Source: Omnitrophica bacterium RIFCSPLOWO2_01_FULL_45_10b
GTDB lineage: Bacteria > Omnitrophota > Omnitrophia > Omnitrophales > Danuiimicrobiaceae
Reading direction: 5' to 3'
Length of the DNA stretch: 13,624 nucleotides
Assembly: GCA_001804205.1 (NCBI GenBank)
Contig: MHFM01000038.1
Location: forward strand, 51,011-64,634
Shown here: positions 7,129 through 13,624 of the stretch, one piece after another
Layout: each line of letters starts with the position of its first letter
Position numbering within the stretch: position 1 is the first letter of the stretch
Made by a program: the position numbers and the translations under genes
The notes under the pieces: generated by a model
Database searches by the model: none
The model's input: only the letters and a program-made list of their open reading frames with translations
What the model was told of the DNA's origin: nothing

Positions 7129-8330
7129 AGCAAAAACAATGCTTTTTGGGTTGCTTGAAGCCTTATTTTATCGCGCTCACCCAAAAATCGAAATCGGAAG
7201 GCACGGTTTCTTTTTGAATCTGAAATAGCAATGTAGACAAGTCCGATGGGTTTCAACCGTGTTCCGCCGCTTGGCCCTGCAACTCCCGTAATCGAAAGGC
7301 CAATGGATGTCTGATATTGGATGCGAATTGCTTTCGCCATCGCTTGGGCTACCTCGGCGGAAACCGCCCCTTCTTTTTGAATTAATTCCATAGGCACGCC
7401 AAGCTCCCGAAATTTGATTTGATTTGAGTAAGCAACGATGCTTCCCTTAAAATACTGAGAGGCGCCCGGGGGATCTGTAATTCGTTCAGCCAAAAGCCCT
7501 CCGGTACAACTTTCGGCGATGGCGAGTGTCTTTTTACATTTTCTAAGTTCCATTCCAAGGGCGGCAGAAAAGGATTCGTTTTTACAACTGTATAGTGAAC
7601 CTTTGAGCTTTTTCACTAATTCACGGTGTAAAATTGGGATCAAATTCTTTTCCTGAGTTTTCACTCGAATGGTTACTTCGCCAATTTTTGGATAAATACC
7701 GAATTCAAATTTCCTTCCCGCAAAAAATCCCTTTCCCAACTTCCGCATAATTTGAGTTTCATGAAGGCCGGCCGTATGGGCTTCGAGAAAATAAAACCTC
7801 GGCCGATCGGGAAACTTATCTTTGATTAGTTTTTCGACTCTTGTTTCATACATTTTGACAAGCTCTCTCGGAACGCCGGGCAATGTAATGAGGAGTTTTC
7901 CGCCGGCAGCAATATAAAAGCCTAAAGCAATCCCAAAACGATTCAGAAGAGGTTTTGCGGCTTCCGGCAGAAAGGCTTCCCGGCGCGTCATGAGAGGCGT
8001 GACTTTTCGTAAGGTGCGGAAATGATGGAGGATATGGCGGTATTGGGCAGGATTAAATTTTAAGGGACAGTGGAAAAACTTTGCAATGACTTCCCGCGTG
8101 ATGTCATCCGGGGTTGGCCCCAAACCTCCGGTCACGATGATTAAATCCGAACGCTCAAAAGCACGAGAAAGCGTGTCTAAAATATCCTGTTCTCGGTCCT
8201 TGCAACTTACTTGATAGGCAACTTCAATGCTTAACGCTGTGATTTTCCTCGCCAAAAATTGAGCGTTGGTATTCAAAACACTGCCATTTAAAAGTTCAGA
8301 GCCAATGGTAACTAATTCACAGCTGGGCAT
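7104..8330 (-). CDS. cinA: CinA family protein (competence/damage-inducible; NMN amidohydrolase-type domain)
   Basis: Two-domain CinA protein of 408 residues, the normal family length. Residues 1-170 form the MoCF-biosynthesis-like (COG1058) domain, with ELVTIGSELLNG at the start and VTGGLGPTPDDITREV at 66-81. Residues about 255-405 form the CinA C-terminal domain, with AIAESCTGGLLAERIT (271-286) and SITGVAGPSGGT (346-357). The C-terminal domain deamidates nicotinamide mononucleotide (PncC activity) in NAD recycling, and the N-terminal domain is linked to ADP-ribose pyrophosphatase activity in some homologues. I place the start at ATG 8330, not at the longer reading from 8399, because homologues begin with the CELVTIGSELL segment and the extra 23 residues overlap pgpA with no family similarity. 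This leaves a 14-base overlap with pgpA. In many bacteria recA follows cinA; here it does not. Confidence 0.93.
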   Translation of the reverse strand: MPSCELVTIGSELLNGSVLNTNAQFLARKITALSIEVAYQVSCKDREQDILDTLSRAFERSDLIIVTGGLGPTPDDITREVIAKFFHCPLKFNPAQYRHILHHFRTLRKVTPLMTRREAFLPEAAKPLLNRFGIALGFYIAAGGKLLITLPGVPRELVKMYETRVEKLIKDKFPDRPRFYFLEAHTAGLHETQIMRKLGKGFFAGRKFEFGIYPKIGEVTIRVKTQEKNLIPILHRELVKKLKGSLYSCKNESFSAALGMELRKCKKTLAIAESCTGGLLAERITDPPGASQYFKGSIVAYSNQIKFRELGVPMELIQKEGAVSAEVAQAMAKAIRIQYQTSIGLSITGVAGPSGGTRLKPIGLVYIAISDSKRNRAFRFRFLGERDKIRLQATQKALFLLWQWLARG

Positions 8331-8769
8331 AGCGAATAACCATTTGTAATGCGAGGTTCGTATAAATCCCGGCTCCAACGTCATCCAAAACGATGCCAAA
8401 GCCTTTTGGCAAACGTTCCAACAGGCGTAAAGGCGGCGGCTTCAAAATATCAAAAATACGAAATCCGATAAATCCAAAAAGAAGCGTCCACCCGGTGATC
8501 GGCATAAACAACAAACTAATCATCATTCCGCATACTTCATCAATCACTACAAAAGGCGGGTCATGCAGCTTAAAATCCCGCGCCGTCACTTCGCTGGCCC
8601 AGATACCCACAACCAATACCAAAACTGTTGCAGCAATGAATAATACGTGATGCTGCCCCATCAGCATGGCCAAGAAAACACCGATGAGGCTTCCTAAAGA
8701 TCCCGGTGCAAATTTCGCGCGGCCAATCGGACCGCAAATAGCAATCCAGTGTGCGATACGCGAAATCAT
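8317..8769 (-). CDS. pgpA: Phosphatidylglycerophosphatase A
   Basis: Membrane phosphatase that removes phosphate from phosphatidylglycerophosphate to give phosphatidylglycerol, the step immediately after PgsA. The 150 residues match the short PgpA family. Recognised motifs are GPIGRAKFAPGSLGSL (13-28), DPPFVVIDEVCGM (70-82, with the acidic pair Asp77-Glu78), FRIFDILKPPP (103-113) and FGIVLDDVGAGIY (124-136, with Asp129-Asp130). Hydrophobic stretches at about 28-58 and 78-103 are membrane segments. ATG at 8769 overlaps the pgsA stop as ATGA, with GTGAGG a few bases upstream inside pgsA, so the two enzymes are translationally coupled, as expected for consecutive steps. I see nothing missing or odd in it. 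Confidence 0.93.
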   Translation of the reverse strand: MISRIAHWIAICGPIGRAKFAPGSLGSLIGVFLAMLMGQHHVLFIAATVLVLVVGIWASEVTARDFKLHDPPFVVIDEVCGMMISLLFMPITGWTLLFGFIGFRIFDILKPPPLRLLERLPKGFGIVLDDVGAGIYTNLALQMVIRYAQL

Positions 8770-9332
8770 GCCTCACGTAAACGTTTAAAAAACATGGCCC
8801 CCGATATGACGGTAAGAACTGTGGCGAAGAAAATTCCTAAATAATGAGCGCTTTGAAAAGCAAACAAAACAAAGGGTTCGTCTTTAAAGAAAAGATGGCT
8901 GTCAAAAGCAAGTAGGAATAGCAAGGTGAGATAGACGGAAGTGATTTGAAATCCGATTTTGACTTTACCAGCCCATTCCGCAGGAAGGACGTTCCCTTTT
9001 TTCAAGTAAACAAGTCTGGCGAACGTAACGGTAATTTCACGGATGAAGATCACGATAACCCATTCAAATGCATACAGTTCCAATATAGCAAATACGGTCA
9101 TTAAACCAAGAATTAATAATTTATCCGCGATTGGATCCGCGATTTTTCCGATCGCGGTAACCATGGATTTCTTCCGCGCTAAATATCCGTCCCACCAGTC
9201 CGTAATGCACGCAACGGTAAACGCAATCAAAACGATAAATTCAGAAAGAAAAGAGCGATTTGAAATTAAAATAAAAGGGCATGCGACGGCAAGAAGGATT
9301 CGAAAAATGGTTAACTGATTGGGGGTAATCAT
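8766..9332 (-). CDS. pgsA: CDP-diacylglycerol-glycerol-3-phosphate 3-phosphatidyltransferase
   Basis: Integral membrane enzyme joining CDP-diacylglycerol and glycerol-3-phosphate to form phosphatidylglycerophosphate, the committed step to phosphatidylglycerol. The 188 residues match the usual length. The CDP-alcohol phosphatidyltransferase signature D-G-x2-A-R-x8-G-x3-D-x3-D is complete: Asp48, Gly49, Ala52, Arg53, Gly62, Asp66 and Asp70. The N-terminus MITPNQLTIFRI is characteristic of PgsA and supports the start at 9332. Several hydrophobic helices span the rest (about 8-25, 28-47, 70-97, 125-142, 155-180). It has ATGA overlaps with rimO upstream and pgpA downstream. Other CDP-alcohol transferases share the signature, but the adjacent pgpA makes this assignment firm. 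Confidence 0.94.
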   Translation of the reverse strand: MITPNQLTIFRILLAVACPFILISNRSFLSEFIVLIAFTVACITDWWDGYLARKKSMVTAIGKIADPIADKLLILGLMTVFAILELYAFEWVIVIFIREITVTFARLVYLKKGNVLPAEWAGKVKIGFQITSVYLTLLFLLAFDSHLFFKDEPFVLFAFQSAHYLGIFFATVLTVISGAMFFKRLREA

Positions 9333-10729
9333 TTACCCTGTTGTGATTTGATGTAAGAGGCTTGAAGGTCATATTCTTGAGCCCCTGTCACTTTTGCCAA
9401 CACGAAATTTCCTTCTGGTAAAACAACTTTCGGCGGAACCTGAACATAAACCAAACCATCAACCTCGGGGGCATCCATGTAACTTCGCCCGCGGAAAACA
9501 GATGGATTTTTCGTTTCCCTCCCTTCAATGAGCACGGCGAAGGTCTTTCCAATCAATTTTTCATTATTGTCTTTTGATATCTTTTGCTGAAGCGTCATCG
9601 CTTGATGAAAGCGCTTTTCCTTAACCGGTTCTGCGATTTGACCCGGTAACCCAGCGGCATGTGAGCCTTCCTCCTGCGAATAAGTAAACATTCCAAGACG
9701 CTCGAAATGAGCCTCTTCCATAAATTCAAGAAGCTCCTGAAATTCTCTCTCTCCTTCTCCGGGATAACCGGTAATAAACGTGGTGCGAATGGCAAGATCC
9801 GGAATTCTTGAGCGCAATTTGCCAATGAGTGCATAAGTTGATTTTTTGGTCATTCCGCGTCTCATGCTTTTTAAGATTGGATCGCTAATGTGTTGAAGCG
9901 GCATATCTAAATAATGACACACTTTATCTAAGGATCCGATGGTGTCTATCAAACGATTGTCTACGCAGCTCGGATAGGCATACAGCAATCGAATCCACCT
10001 GATGCCTTGGATGGTATTGAGTTCCGTAAGCAAATCTGAAAGCAAGTACTTTCCTTCTGTATCGCGGCCGAAATAGGTTGTGTCTTGACCCGTTAGAACC
10101 AGTTCGCGCGCCCCTTCTTGTTCAACAAGGCGCTGAGCTTCACGGACCACATCATCCAAAGCGCGCGAGCGATGTTTGCCCCGAAAGCTCGGAATGGTAC
10201 AAAAAGAGCAAATATGATCGCATCCTTCCGAGATCTTGAGATAACGCGTATAGAGCGGAGTTAACGGGATTCTTTCGATGGCGGCGGTATAAAGAAAACC
10301 AGGCTGGGTACCAACGCGAGAAATCCGCTTTTTTTGAACCACTTGGTCTAAAACGGAATTAAGCGCCTCGTAATCTCCCGTTCCGACAAACGCGTCTACC
10401 TCGCCAAGCTCCTGCTCCAGCTCCTTTTGATATCGTTGAACCAGACAGCCTAATACAACGAGACCTTTGATTCGCCCTTCTTTTTTTAGTTCTGCGAGAT
10501 TTAAAATATGGTCAATGGACTGCTGCTTCGCTTCATTAATAAAGGAACATGTGTTAATCAGCGCGATATCGCAATCGGTAACATTTTCAGCAATCTGATA
10601 ACGATCTTTTTTAAGAAGCCCTAAAACAAGTTCGCTATCCACGAGCGTCTTGGGGCATCCAAGAGAAAGCATGCCGACGGACACTCGCTTATCTTTCTTT
10701 GATTGAGCGCTCATCAAATTTTGCTTCAT
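9329..10729 (-). CDS. rimO: Ribosomal protein S12 methylthiotransferase RimO
   Basis: Radical SAM enzyme that adds a methylthio group to a conserved aspartate of ribosomal protein S12, using two iron-sulfur clusters; cytoplasmic. 466 residues. The N-terminal domain carries the three cluster-binding cysteines Cys25 (SLGCPKTLVDSE), Cys61 (INTCSFINEA) and Cys95 (VLGCLVQRY). The radical SAM motif is Cys170, Cys174 and Cys177 in SEGCDHICSFCTIPSFRG. A C-terminal TRAM domain occupies about 390-460. LGCPKTLVDSE and SFRGKHRSR are typical of RimO and set it apart from the tRNA-modifying MiaB. The start at 10729 lies one base after the upstream stop with a weak ribosome binding site. A Met at codon 6 (10714) is an alternative, since similarity begins only near residue 15. 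Confidence 0.94.
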   Translation of the reverse strand: MKQNLMSAQSKKDKRVSVGMLSLGCPKTLVDSELVLGLLKKDRYQIAENVTDCDIALINTCSFINEAKQQSIDHILNLAELKKEGRIKGLVVLGCLVQRYQKELEQELGEVDAFVGTGDYEALNSVLDQVVQKKRISRVGTQPGFLYTAAIERIPLTPLYTRYLKISEGCDHICSFCTIPSFRGKHRSRALDDVVREAQRLVEQEGARELVLTGQDTTYFGRDTEGKYLLSDLLTELNTIQGIRWIRLLYAYPSCVDNRLIDTIGSLDKVCHYLDMPLQHISDPILKSMRRGMTKKSTYALIGKLRSRIPDLAIRTTFITGYPGEGEREFQELLEFMEEAHFERLGMFTYSQEEGSHAAGLPGQIAEPVKEKRFHQAMTLQQKISKDNNEKLIGKTFAVLIEGRETKNPSVFRGRSYMDAPEVDGLVYVQVPPKVVLPEGNFVLAKVTGAQEYDLQASYIKSQQGK

Positions 10730-10730
10730 T

Positions 10731-11459
10731 TTAGTGATTCGAATTCACCGCGGATTGTAAAAAGAATTCTTGGAAAACCGCGTCGGCGAAACGATGCAAA
10801 CGGGGCTGATACTTTTCAATATCTCGTATGATTGCATCTTTTGAAATGCCAGCCGCCCTTTTTGATTTGAATTCTTCTTCACCTTTTGTGAGCCAATCTA
10901 AAATCATTTCGCGAGTCATTTCAATATGAAATTGAAATGCGTACGCAATCCCTTTGAATTGAAAGGCTTGATGGGGAAATAAATCCGAAGAAGCAAGAAG
11001 CATGGCGCCATACGGCAAATCAAACGTATCGCCATGCCATTGAAATACCGTTGGATGAGAGCCGGTGATTCCTTGAAAGGCATGATCTTTTTGGCCTGCT
11101 TCGGTTAATTGAATGGAATACCAGCCAATCTCCTTTTGCGTTCCCAGATAAACTGACGCACCCAAAGCACGCGCAATCATTTGAGCGCCAAGACAAATAC
11201 CAAGTACTGGTTTTCCGGATTGAATTGCTTCGGAAATGAATTTCCGCTCGGCCAACAAAAATGGGAAACGATCTGTCTCATCCACATTCATCGGGCCGCC
11301 CATCGAAATAATGAAATCGTAACCAGCGGATGACTTTGGGACGGGTTGATTTGAAAAAAGATCGCAATATTCAATTGCGATTTTAGAACGTTTTAGGAAA
11401 GACTCCAGCGTTCCCAATCCTTCATGGGAAACATGGCGAAAAACTAAAGCTTTCTTCAT
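10731..11459 (-). CDS. Class I glutamine amidotransferase-like protein (GMP synthase GATase-type, substrate unknown)
   Basis: A free-standing class I glutamine amidotransferase domain of 242 residues, resembling the amidotransferase half of GMP synthase (COG0518-type). The nucleophile elbow is GICLGAQM with Cys89, and the other triad residues are visible as His178 and Glu180 in FQFHIEM. The oxyanion-side motif ISMGGPMNVDE (51-61) is also present. These residues indicate an active enzyme that releases ammonia from glutamine or hydrolyses a related gamma-glutamyl compound. There is no synthetase partner domain in the protein or in the window, so the acceptor is unknown. Its ATG at 11459 overlaps the ftsK stop as ATGA, and rimO starts one base after its stop. 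It is not an obvious functional partner of either. The fold and catalytic residues are confident; the biological role is not assigned. Confidence 0.85.
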   Translation of the reverse strand: MKKALVFRHVSHEGLGTLESFLKRSKIAIEYCDLFSNQPVPKSSAGYDFIISMGGPMNVDETDRFPFLLAERKFISEAIQSGKPVLGICLGAQMIARALGASVYLGTQKEIGWYSIQLTEAGQKDHAFQGITGSHPTVFQWHGDTFDLPYGAMLLASSDLFPHQAFQFKGIAYAFQFHIEMTREMILDWLTKGEEEFKSKRAAGISKDAIIRDIEKYQPRLHRFADAVFQEFFLQSAVNSNH

Positions 11460-13624
11460 GAATCAACAGCGGATGATTCACTGACCTCCTCAATTCGATC
11501 GACAAGAATTTCCCGTGGTTTGGAACCTTGAAAAGGGCCGACAATTTCTTCTTGTTCCATCATATCCATAATCCGAGCGGCACGTCCATAACCAAGCCTT
11601 AGTTTTCTTTGAAGTACAGAAACGGAAGCCTGACGGGTTTCCAAGACCACGCGAACTGCATCATCATACATTTCATCTTTTTCCATCGGACGGATTAATG
11701 ATTTACCATCCGAAACAGCTTCGATTTCTTCCAAATATTGAGGCCCTTGCTGTGCTTTGATGAATTCAACTGCTTTACTGATCTCCTCATCGGAAATATA
11801 AGTTGCCTGCCCGCGGGTTGGTTTGGGTTCTCCGGGCTTTAAAAACAGCATATCACCCTTCCCTAAAAGTTTGTCCGCGCCGTTAATATCCAAAACCGTC
11901 CGGGAATCCACTTTTGCGGCTACTTTAAATGAAATCCGTGCCGGGAAGTTTGCTTTGATCACTCCGGTAATCACATCAACCGAAGGGCGTTGGGTTGCTA
12001 AAATCAAATGAATTCCAACGGCGCGCGAAAGTTGCGCCAATCGAGTAATTGCATTTTCCACTTTCTCCTGCGCCACCATCATCAAATCGGCAAGTTCGTC
12101 AATGACCAGAATGATGTACGGAAGGCGCTTCGGAATGTCCTGTCTTTTCTCTAATTCATCGCCGGAATTCGCGTTTGGTTTCCTGGTATTGAACGCTTGA
12201 ATATTTCGAGTGCCACAAACAGAAAAAATCTTAAAGCGCCGTTCCATTTCTGTCACAAGCCAATTTAAAGTGCCGGCCGCTTTCCGGACATCGGTCACCA
12301 CCGGAGTGAGCATGTGAGGTATGTCTTTGTAGGTGCTAAGTTCCACCATTTTTGGGTCCACCATCACAAATTTCAATTCCTCAGGTGATTTTGAAAAAAG
12401 TAACCCCGCAATAATCGAATTAACACAAACGGTTTTGCCGCTCCCGGTTGCCCCTGCAATCAAAAGATGCGGCATTTCGGCTAAATCGGCGATCATGGCT
12501 TGCCCGCTTGTGTCCTTACCTAATAAAAGTGGGAGTTGGCACTTGCTCGTTTGATATTCACTTGATTCCAAAAGTTCGCGCAAAAAAACGACACTGGTTG
12601 ATGAATTTGGAATTTCAATTCCAATCGCTGATTTTCCGGGAATGGGGCTAATAAAGCGGATGCTTGTTGCTTTAAGCGCCAATGCTAAATCATCGCCGAG
12701 GCTGACAATGCTGCTCACCTTGACTCCCGGAGCAGGCAGAAGCTCATAGCGCGTAATGACGGGGCCCTGTTCGATCTCGAGCACCTTGACTTCGATTCCA
12801 AAATCGCGAAGCGTCTCTTCCAAAATCCTAGAATTCCCGTGAAGATCATCTTGAATGGCCGCCGGTTTTATTGAAGGCGGTTTTAAAAGATCGTGGGATG
12901 GAAATTGATACGCAATTTGTGTTTGAGGTGCTTCAGGCTTAAAGGTTACTTGCTCGGATGAAAGCAGCGAATTTTCTTGCGTCTGTTTTTTCTTCGCCGC
13001 AGGCGCAGAATTTAAAGCCGCTGGCAATTCCTTGACCTTTTTAATTTTAATTGCTTGTTCAAGTGCTTCTTTAAAAATAGACTCTTTCTCTTCTTCGGCT
13101 CTCTTAAACTCGCGCGTCTGATTCGAATCTGAAATTGTTTTAGTTAAAGGGTTATAAGTTCTTACTCTTGGCGATTCAAATTTTGTAAAATTAGATCCTT
13201 TTGATAATTGATTTTCGTTTGGACTTCGTTTAAAAAATGAGAACAGATTCCTTACCCATTCAAAAACGCCCGTAACGCGGGCCCAAGATTTTTGTGTTTT
13301 TTCAAATCCGCGTTCAAACAAAGGATAAAGCAAAAAATCAGTTGCCAAAATGAGCGATAACGCCAAACAACAAATTGAAATAATAAGACCGCCGATCACT
13401 CCGAAATATTTCTCTAAATTACCGGCGATAAAATATCCCAAAACGCCTCCCGCTTTCATCTTCCAAGTTGAAGCGGTTAATAAAGCAAACAAACTTGATA
13501 CGGCAAGCAAAGAAATTCCGATTCCTACGATTTCGATCCATTTTTTCTGCGGTACTTTTTGGAGAAAAAAGCAGCTGGCCCAAAAAAGAAAGAGGGCCGG
13601 GATGCTAAACGCACTTAAACCGAA
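11456..13624 (-). CDS. ftsK: FtsK/SpoIIIE DNA translocase (N-terminus outside window)
   Basis: Septal DNA pump that moves chromosomes through the closing division septum. The frame stays open to the window edge, giving 722 codons; the true start lies beyond it. The visible N-terminal part has three hydrophobic segments (about 1-20, 27-50 and 77-100, counted from the first codon in the window), the last helices of the FtsK membrane domain. A charged, low-complexity linker follows to about 245. The motor has Walker A GATGSGKT (391-398), Walker B ILVIDELADLM (505-515) and the LATQRPSVDVITGVIKANFP segment (542-561). The C-terminal winged-helix gamma domain (about 655-712, QRKLRLGYGRAARIMDMME and GSKPREIL) would recognise polar DNA motifs on the chromosome. 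The linker is short compared with enterobacterial FtsK. This is the first gene in the window of the right-hand run, coupled by ATGA to the amidotransferase gene. Confidence 0.95.
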   Translation of the reverse strand, partial: FGLSAFSIPALFLFWASCFFLQKVPQKKWIEIVGIGISLLAVSSLFALLTASTWKMKAGGVLGYFIAGNLEKYFGVIGGLIISICCLALSLILATDFLLYPLFERGFEKTQKSWARVTGVFEWVRNLFSFFKRSPNENQLSKGSNFTKFESPRVRTYNPLTKTISDSNQTREFKRAEEEKESIFKEALEQAIKIKKVKELPAALNSAPAAKKKQTQENSLLSSEQVTFKPEAPQTQIAYQFPSHDLLKPPSIKPAAIQDDLHGNSRILEETLRDFGIEVKVLEIEQGPVITRYELLPAPGVKVSSIVSLGDDLALALKATSIRFISPIPGKSAIGIEIPNSSTSVVFLRELLESSEYQTSKCQLPLLLGKDTSGQAMIADLAEMPHLLIAGATGSGKTVCVNSIIAGLLFSKSPEELKFVMVDPKMVELSTYKDIPHMLTPVVTDVRKAAGTLNWLVTEMERRFKIFSVCGTRNIQAFNTRKPNANSGDELEKRQDIPKRLPYIILVIDELADLMMVAQEKVENAITRLAQLSRAVGIHLILATQRPSVDVITGVIKANFPARISFKVAAKVDSRTVLDINGADKLLGKGDMLFLKPGEPKPTRGQATYISDEEISKAVEFIKAQQGPQYLEEIEAVSDGKSLIRPMEKDEMYDDAVRVVLETRQASVSVLQRKLRLGYGRAARIMDMMEQEEIVGPFQGSKPREILVDRIEEVSESSAVDS

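Noticed and set aside
8331..8399. N-terminal extension of cinA by 23 codons
   Set aside because: It lies fully inside pgpA, has no family similarity, and CinA proteins begin at the CELVTIGSELL segment; the ATG at 8330 fits better.
13508..13510. TTG codon as a start for FtsK
   Set aside because: The same frame continues upstream to the window edge with a further hydrophobic segment typical of the FtsK membrane domain, so the gene is partial and does not start here.

Overview
The window is a compact bacterial segment in which every gene I can support lies on the minus strand, so transcription runs from high to low coordinates. It carries two runs of tightly packed genes separated by one intergenic gap of about 160 bases. 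Base composition is moderate and looks uniform. I see no tRNA or rRNA gene, insertion sequence or CRISPR array. FtsK, PgsA, PgpA, RimO and a tandem GspE/GspF set indicate a bacterium with a type II secretion/type IV pilus-like machine. The layout resembles gene orders I associate with Omnitrophota-like or deltaproteobacteria-like lineages. That placement is a low-confidence inference from gene order and protein style, not from a marker gene.

Right-hand run (13624 to 6556): the C-terminal 722 residues of an FtsK/SpoIIIE DNA translocase, a class I glutamine amidotransferase-like protein, RimO (S12 methylthiotransferase), PgsA (phosphatidylglycerophosphate synthase), PgpA (phosphatidylglycerophosphatase A), CinA and a ThpR-type 2'-5' RNA ligase/cyclic phosphodiesterase. 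Three junctions are 4-base ATGA overlaps and the rest are 1 base apart or overlapping. This is a housekeeping operon that mixes chromosome segregation, ribosome modification, phospholipid synthesis and nucleotide or RNA repair. PgsA and PgpA catalyse consecutive steps to phosphatidylglycerol.

Intergenic region (6394 to 6555): a strong sigma-70-type promoter (TTGAAA, 17-base spacer, TATACT) points into the left-hand run. A 12-base imperfect inverted repeat brackets it. No convincing terminator follows thpR.

Left-hand run (6393 to 1): a stand-alone MshEN/GspE-N domain protein, two divergent full-length GspE/PilB assembly ATPases in tandem, a GspF/PilC inner-membrane platform protein, and a PilS/NtrB-like membrane histidine kinase cut by the window edge. 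The ATPases would power pilus or pseudopilus assembly through GspF, and the kinase probably regulates pilin or secretion genes through a partner outside the window. The most interesting signal is that the small first protein keeps a nearly canonical cyclic-di-GMP-binding MshEN signature, while the N-domains of both ATPases have lost it. This suggests a detached second-messenger sensor acting in trans on the motor.
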